Below the pieces are notes generated by a model. That model searched no databases and had not been told where the DNA came from. It saw nothing but the letters and a program-made list of their open reading frames with translations. Below, in pieces: positions 59,387 to 64,000 of a stretch of DNA of 64,000 nt. Position 1 is the stretch's first letter, and every line of letters starts with the position of its first letter. A program made the position numbers and the translations under genes. This DNA comes from Azophilus sp965220425 (GTDB taxonomy: Bacteria; Pseudomonadota; Gammaproteobacteria; Pseudomonadales; Azotimanducaceae), in NCBI GenBank assembly GCA_965220425.1, contig OZ244830.1, forward strand, positions 4,030,001 through 4,094,000, read 5' to 3'.

Positions 59387-60556
59387 ATGTCCGGCACCAT
59401 CTATAGCCCGGTCAAGATGATCGAGCGATTGATCTCCTTCGATACCACGAGTCGCGAGTCGAACCTCCCGCTCGTTTACTTCGTGCGCGACTACCTGGCC
59501 TCGCATGGTGTCGAATCCGCGCTGATTTACGATGAGACCGGAAGAAAGGCGAATCTGTACGCAACATTGGGGCCCGACGGTGTGCCTGGGATTGCGCTAT
59601 CGGGACACACGGACGTCGTGCCGGTGGACGGTCAGCCGTGGCATACCGATCCGTTTCGCGTTGTGCAGAAGGATGGCCGCCTGTATGGGCGAGGTACGGC
59701 GGACATGAAGAGCTTTAGCGCGATTGCCCTGGCCCTGGTTCCAGAATTTGTTGCGCGCAAACTCAAGACGCCGATTCATTTCGCACTCTCCTTCGATGAG
59801 GAGGTAGGCTGTCTTGGCGCCCCGCTTATGATCGAGAAACTCGGCGCGGAGCTTGGCCCGAAGCCGAAAATCGTTATCGTGGGTGAACCCACGGACATGG
59901 CGGTTGTGAATGCTCACAAGGGAGTCGTCTGTTTCCTGACCAAGGTACGGGGCCTTGAGGCGCATTCGAGCGCTTCCCATCGTGGCGTCAACGCCGTGCA
60001 GTATGCAGCGAGGCTGATCAACTTCCTGGCGGATATGGCTGACGAGATGGAGAATAGCGCAGCTTCGGGAAGTGGCTTCGATCCGCCCTATACCACGATC
60101 CATGTCGGCACGATCCAGGGTGGCACGGCGCAGAACATTGTACCGCTCGATTGTGCCTTTACGTGGGAATACCGTCTCATGCCCGGGGCTGATCCGGACG
60201 AAATCCATGAGCGTTTCGAGCGCTTCGCGAACGAGACGGTTCTTGCGCACATGCACGCGGTCGATCCGAACACCATGATCGAAACCGAACTTGTCTGCTC
60301 GGTTCCCGGTCTGGAACCGGATAGCGAATCGCCAGCGGAATCAATGGTCATGGCGTTGGCGCGAACCAATCGTACCGAGGCGGTCGCCTATGGCACAGAG
60401 GCGGGCCAATTCCAGCAAGCGGGCATTCCGACCGTGGTCTGCGGCCCGGGCAGCATCCTTCAAGCCCACCAACCCAACGAGTTCGTAGAACTGAGTCAGG
60501 TCCGGGCATGCGAGGCCTTCATGCGCCGACTGCTGAACGAGGTCTGCGCGGTCTGA
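59387..60556 (+). CDS. M20 metallohydrolase, acetylornithine deacetylase (ArgE)-like
   Basis: The 389-residue M20 family enzyme has zinc ligands in SGHTDVVP (H74), GRGTADMKS (D106), FDEEVGCLG (E138/E139), GEPTDM (E167) and the C-terminal HQPNEF. The lid domain carries GLEAHSS. It hydrolyses an N-acyl bond. ArgE proper removes acetyl from N-acetylornithine, but this genome also encodes ArgJ, which makes a dedicated ArgE unnecessary for biosynthesis, so a catabolic substrate is likelier. I chose MSGTIYSP at 59387 over the ATG ten codons before. It lies 163 bp after the ureohydrolase gene. Confidence 0.88.
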   Translation: MSGTIYSPVKMIERLISFDTTSRESNLPLVYFVRDYLASHGVESALIYDETGRKANLYATLGPDGVPGIALSGHTDVVPVDGQPWHTDPFRVVQKDGRLYGRGTADMKSFSAIALALVPEFVARKLKTPIHFALSFDEEVGCLGAPLMIEKLGAELGPKPKIVIVGEPTDMAVVNAHKGVVCFLTKVRGLEAHSSASHRGVNAVQYAARLINFLADMADEMENSAASGSGFDPPYTTIHVGTIQGGTAQNIVPLDCAFTWEYRLMPGADPDEIHERFERFANETVLAHMHAVDPNTMIETELVCSVPGLEPDSESPAESMVMALARTNRTEAVAYGTEAGQFQQAGIPTVVCGPGSILQAHQPNEFVELSQVRACEAFMRRLLNEVCAV

Positions 60557-60664
60557 GAGAAACTCGTCAGGCCCTGACGAAGAGTCATTGGAGCTAGTGC
60601 TCCGTCAAGAAGCTGGGGCGTGGGATATATCGTGTCCCGCACCGAAAATGTTGGACTTCCAGAA

Positions 60665-60727
60665 CGACCTATAGTACATAGGAACTAGACTATAAGTTAT
60701 AGGCAATTGCCTATAGGGTATAGGTCG
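60665..60727. promoter_or_regulatory. Nested palindromic operator upstream of tetR-type gene
   Basis: An 18-bp perfect palindrome TATAGGCAATTGCCTATA lies at 60698-60715. Around it CGACCTATA (60665-60673) and TATAGGTCG (60719-60727) are perfect inverted arms. Further CTATA/TATAG half-sites occur between. It ends 12 bp before the TetR start codon, consistent with autoregulation of the tetR-TonB receptor unit. Confidence 0.82.
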
Positions 60728-60739
60728 TCAGGGAGACAC

Positions 60740-61495
60740 ATGCCTCAGAACTTCGCCGTGCGCAGGAGGGCAAAACGTGGGGTAACGGGCAATGCGGTGG
60801 CGACACGCAACAGAGCATCCGCCAACGCGCGGCGAACCCGAGACGTGATCGTGGAACAGGCCAAGCGTACGATAGCGGAGCACGGCGTCGACGGGTTGAA
60901 ACTGACCTCGATCGCCAAGGAGATCGGCATCCGTCAGCCGTCGATTTATGCGCATTTCCGAAATCGGGACGAGATATTGCGGGAAATGGGCTGGCACATC
61001 ATCGACGACCTGATGCATTTGTTCGATGCAAGCGAAGGAAATTCGCCGCGCGAGACGATCCTGCTCGGCCTGGACGACCTGCTGACCTACATCGAGGAGC
61101 ATCCTGCCGAAGCGCGGCTTATCGCCCGGGACATGTCGATTCCCGGCGGGTTTGAACCGCTCCGCTCGATCATGGGTCCCCAGGGCATGATCGGCGCGTT
61201 GGAGGGTCCTCTCGGGCCCATGATCCAGCGGTTGCAGCGAATTCTCGACAAGGGCAGCGCCGAGGGCAGCCTCAGACCGTTCCAGGCTCCTGTGCTGTTC
61301 CCGTTGTTGTTGGGAACGATCCTGTTGGCCGCCAACACGCGAGCGATTCCGTCGCACCAGCTCCACATTGTCTTGGGCGATCTGGTGACCCGTGCGCTGT
61401 TGCCGGTAGCGACGATTAACCCGGCAAAAAGAACCGGCGGAAGCGCGAGAGCCAATCCAGCCATTCCAGATCGAGGAGGACCTGGAATGGGCTGA
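60740..61495 (+). CDS. TetR-family transcriptional regulator
   Basis: The 251-residue protein has a basic N-terminal extension, an HTH at about residues 30-75 (VIVEQAKRTIAEHGVDGLKLTSIAKEIGIRQPSIYAHFRNRDEILREMGWHI) and an effector domain. I chose the ATG at 60740, with GGGAGA upstream, over an ATG at 60707 that lies inside the palindromic operator. The TonB receptor gene follows after 32 bp, so both are probably one repressor-controlled transcript. Confidence 0.9.
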   Translation: MPQNFAVRRRAKRGVTGNAVATRNRASANARRTRDVIVEQAKRTIAEHGVDGLKLTSIAKEIGIRQPSIYAHFRNRDEILREMGWHIIDDLMHLFDASEGNSPRETILLGLDDLLTYIEEHPAEARLIARDMSIPGGFEPLRSIMGPQGMIGALEGPLGPMIQRLQRILDKGSAEGSLRPFQAPVLFPLLLGTILLAANTRAIPSHQLHIVLGDLVTRALLPVATINPAKRTGGSARANPAIPDRGGPGMG

Positions 61496-61527
61496 TAATA
61501 CTTAGGGAGATAAAAGGAGGAAGGATC

Positions 61528-63765
61528 ATGAAACGGAAATACGAATTCCTGGTATTTTCAATACTTGGCTGTGCCCTGCTGGCGCCGGCGATGGGCACCC
61601 AAGCCCAAACCGGCGTGATCGAGGAGATCCTGGTAACGGCGCAGAAAAGAGAGGAATCGATACAGGATGTGCCAATGTCGATTTCCGCATATACCGGCGA
61701 CATGCTGCAATCGCTCGGCAGCGATACGGTCGTCGAGCTTCAGGCTCAGGTACCGAATCTGAACGTGGGTTCGCCACTCGGCGAAATGAATGTCCCGAAC
61801 CTGTCGATTCGAGGCGTAGGAATCAGCGATTGGGCCGATACGCAGGAATCGCCGGTCTCCATGTACATTGACAACATATATGTTGGATCGCTCGCCGGGC
61901 AGACAATCAACCTGTTCGATCTCGAACGCGTCGAAGTGCTGCGCGGGCCCCAGGGCACGCTGTATGGCCGCAATACGACCGGCGGCATTGTGCATTTCAT
62001 TTCCAAACGCCCCACATCGGAATTCGAAGCGGGCATCGCCGGCGAGATCGGAGAGTTTTCCACAACCAACGTAGAGGCGTACGTAAGCGGGCCGATATCC
62101 GATTCGGCGTCGGCGCGATTGAGTCTGCTCAAGCGCGATTCGGACGGCTATGTCGAGGACAGGCTCTCCGGCGATATGGGCAACGCAACCGATGTCATCG
62201 CCGTTCGTGGTCAATTGCAGTTCGAGATGACCGATCAATGGTCCGTGCTGCTCAACGTTCATGGCAACGACGCCGACAACAGTGGCAACCCTTTCGTGCA
62301 TCAGGGCCGGGTTCGCGCTGACGGTGTGACGCCATGCTCCAATGATGAGATATTGAGCTTTGCGTGCTTCGATGCATTCGGTTATCGCGATGTCGACGGC
62401 GGCGATGACTTTTTCGAAGGCGACTACAGCAAAGTTCCGCCCATAGAAGTCAGAACAAAAGGCGGGTTTGTTCAGATCGACTACGAAAACGGCCCCTGGT
62501 CGGTTACCTCGATATCGGCTATCGAAAGCACGGAAAAAGAATACGAGGAAGACTCGGATTCCAGTCCTACGCTGATCATTGCCAATACCGAGATCGACGT
62601 TGACGCCGATCAATTCACTCAGGAACTGCGCATTGGCCACAGTACGGAAACGACGACCTGGGTCGCCGGAGCCTATTTTATCGAAGATGAAAAGGATGGC
62701 AGCGTGGGGCTACTCCTGTTGCCGGAAACGCCCGGGGGATTTTCCTATATCTCGACCTATGAACAGGAAACGTCGGCATGGGCCGTTTTTGGTCAATTTG
62801 ATCATGACTTTGCAAACAACCTCGGTATTTCGGTCGGCCTGCGTTACTCCGACGAGAGCAAAGACTTCGACAACACCGCTTCACTGACCCTGTTGGCGAA
62901 CGATTTAACGGTTCCCTTGGTCGATGTCCAGCACAGCGCCTCGTTCAGCAACGTATCGGGCCGCGTAACCGCCAACTGGACACCCGCGCCGGGACAACTC
63001 CTCTATGCGAGTTTTTCGAGAGGATTCAAGAGCGGTGGCTTCAATGGGGGGCTGGTATTCTCGCCCATCGAAGTCGAGCCGTTCGATGAAGAGGTCCTGA
63101 CGGCGTACGAGGTGGGCGTCAAGTCGTTGTTGTTCGACAATCGTGTGCGTCTGAGCGCCGCCGGTTTCTTCTATGATTACGAAGATCTGCAGACGTTCAC
63201 ACAGATCTCGAGCGCCGGTGGGCTGCCGGCTACCGTGCTCACCAATGCCGCCGACGCGGAGATCGGTGGATTCGAGGCAGAAGTGCTGATGCGTCCCATC
63301 AACAACCTGGATATCAGATTGGGGTTGGCGTACCTTGACACGGAATTGGTTGATTTCGTTAGTTTTTCTGGTGTCGATATGGCCGGGAATCCACTGTTTG
63401 CGGACAATTCCGGAAACGACTTGGTGTACGCGCCGAAGTTCACCTACAACGCGCTGGCAAGCTATCGGTGGGAATTGGCCGGAGGTTCGTCTTTGACCGC
63501 ACAGGTCGATCTCGACTATACGGACGACTTTTTCTTCGATACGGCAAACGAAGCGACGCAAAAGGGCGAGAGTGTGACCATCGTAAACGCCCGCGTCGAT
63601 TGGGAAAGTCCCGACGGCAATTTGCGTATCGGCGCCTTTATGAGGAACCTCACCGCCGAGGAATATACGGTCGAAGGATTCCTGTGCGCCGCATGCCAGT
63701 CCAATGTCCTTATCCAGGGCAGCCCGAACTATGTGGGTGTTAATCTGGCATATACGCTCCGCTGA
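61528..63765 (+). CDS. TonB-dependent outer-membrane receptor
   Basis: The 745-residue receptor has a signal peptide (FLVFSILGCALLAPAMGTQAQ), a TonB-box-like IEEILVTAQKREESIQDVPMSISAY, a plug with NLSIRGVGISDW and FDLERVEVLRGPQGTLYGRNTTGGIVHFISKRP, and a barrel ending GVNLAYTLR. AAAGGAGG lies 7 nt upstream of the ATG. It is the same plug type as the receptor at 50248 but clearly a different protein. It probably imports the substrate of the neighbouring ureohydrolase and M20 enzymes; this is inference from position. Confidence 0.94.
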   Translation: MKRKYEFLVFSILGCALLAPAMGTQAQTGVIEEILVTAQKREESIQDVPMSISAYTGDMLQSLGSDTVVELQAQVPNLNVGSPLGEMNVPNLSIRGVGISDWADTQESPVSMYIDNIYVGSLAGQTINLFDLERVEVLRGPQGTLYGRNTTGGIVHFISKRPTSEFEAGIAGEIGEFSTTNVEAYVSGPISDSASARLSLLKRDSDGYVEDRLSGDMGNATDVIAVRGQLQFEMTDQWSVLLNVHGNDADNSGNPFVHQGRVRADGVTPCSNDEILSFACFDAFGYRDVDGGDDFFEGDYSKVPPIEVRTKGGFVQIDYENGPWSVTSISAIESTEKEYEEDSDSSPTLIIANTEIDVDADQFTQELRIGHSTETTTWVAGAYFIEDEKDGSVGLLLLPETPGGFSYISTYEQETSAWAVFGQFDHDFANNLGISVGLRYSDESKDFDNTASLTLLANDLTVPLVDVQHSASFSNVSGRVTANWTPAPGQLLYASFSRGFKSGGFNGGLVFSPIEVEPFDEEVLTAYEVGVKSLLFDNRVRLSAAGFFYDYEDLQTFTQISSAGGLPATVLTNAADAEIGGFEAEVLMRPINNLDIRLGLAYLDTELVDFVSFSGVDMAGNPLFADNSGNDLVYAPKFTYNALASYRWELAGGSSLTAQVDLDYTDDFFFDTANEATQKGESVTIVNARVDWESPDGNLRIGAFMRNLTAEEYTVEGFLCAACQSNVLIQGSPNYVGVNLAYTLR

Positions 63766-63816
63766 GCCGCGGCGTGCAGCGGTATTGGCAAGTCTGTTCA
63801 ACAAGTGGGGACTCTT

Positions 63817-64000
63817 ATGACGCAACGAGGTTGTTCGAATCGAAGAATTGTTTCCGTGTGCTGCACGCCGCTGGCTTTCGCCGGGCTCATGGCCGCCGGC
63901 GGCGTCGTGGCGGCCGAACAATCGAAGCCCGTCTGGCAGATGACCGAAGCGGAGATTGTCGAAGAGGTCAGCACAGCTAGAGCGGGCCGGCAGCTTTTGC
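63817..64000 (+). CDS. Exported protein, partial at window end
   Basis: MTQRGCSNRRIVSVCCTPLA, then FAGLMAAGGVVAAEQSKPVW, looks like a secretory signal peptide followed by a mature start QMTEAEIVEEVSTARAG. The remainder lies beyond the window. I do not recognise the family from 61 residues. It follows the TonB receptor on the same strand by 51 bp. Confidence 0.6.
   Translation, partial: MTQRGCSNRRIVSVCCTPLAFAGLMAAGGVVAAEQSKPVWQMTEAEIVEEVSTARAGRQLL

Noticed and set aside
1..64000. CRISPR array or phage genes
   Set aside because: No regularly spaced direct repeats and no capsid, terminase, portal or integrase-like sequence was seen; the dispersed palindromes are not in arrays.

Overview
The window looks like chromosomal DNA of a GC-rich gammaproteobacterium. 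The evidence is a division and cell-wall (dcw) cluster in the usual order, followed by a DUF721 (DciA-like) gene, an M23 peptidase, secA and argJ, with type IV pilus genes pilA-pilB-pilC-pilD nearby and two SusC-like/FecA-like TonB-dependent receptors. I cannot place it below class level from sequence alone. No rRNA and no CRISPR array is visible; there is one tRNA, tRNA-Thr(CGT).

Layout. 1-3124 is a long minus-strand gene, open at the window edge, that fuses a DUF885 peptidase to a D-aminoacylase-like amidohydrolase. Next are tRNA-Thr and two type IV pilins (minus), then pilB-pilC-pilD (plus). 8675-12148 is an accessory insert: an IS110-family transposase with long non-coding flanks, a chimeric transporter fragment, a Phd/VapC toxin-antitoxin pair and a degenerate copy of the pilD 3' end. 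12149-17354 (minus) is argJ, secA and an M23 peptidase. 17448-17804 is DUF721 (plus). 17940-31054 (minus) is the dcw operon in transcription order mraZ-rsmH-ftsL-ftsI-murE-mraY-murD-ftsW-murC-ftsQ-ftsA-ftsZ, starting from a promoter with three phased MraZ boxes. murF, murG, murB, ddl and lpxC are absent from their usual places, and the remaining genes abut or overlap.

31277-38000 holds a NYN-nuclease remnant, a TetR gene divergent from a carotenoid oxygenase-MFS pair, and an ECF sigma / anti-sigma-like / PDZ-protein operon. 38060-42310 is a gene graveyard with pieces of an FAD monooxygenase, a DUF3800 protein with an internal deletion, a nuclease-like gene, an AAA/DUF4143 ATPase, class I nrdB and a methyltransferase. 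One intact GNAT gene and a 240-bp inverted-repeat element sit among them.

42248-57572 is a co-oriented minus-strand block of ten genes that looks like one catabolic and uptake island: an AraC regulator, a ThDP enzyme, two large-subunit N,N-dimethylformamidase-like proteins with no small subunit, a TonB receptor, two VOC (extradiol-dioxygenase-like) proteins, an SDR, an MFS transporter and a signature amidase. The gene content suggests import of an amide-containing, possibly aromatic compound, hydrolysis of C-N bonds, then oxidation and C-C cleavage. The substrate is unknown. 58144-64000 (plus) is a second small set: ureohydrolase, ArgE-like M20 hydrolase, TetR with a nested palindromic operator, a second TonB receptor and the start of an exported protein.

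A family of short palindromic elements with long terminal inverted repeats (copies at about 6.3, 16.4, 17.8 and 44.7 kb, fragment at 13.5 kb) sits between genes. Its terminus supplies the stop codon of at least two genes. Starts below were adjusted by hand from Shine-Dalgarno spacing and family N-termini.
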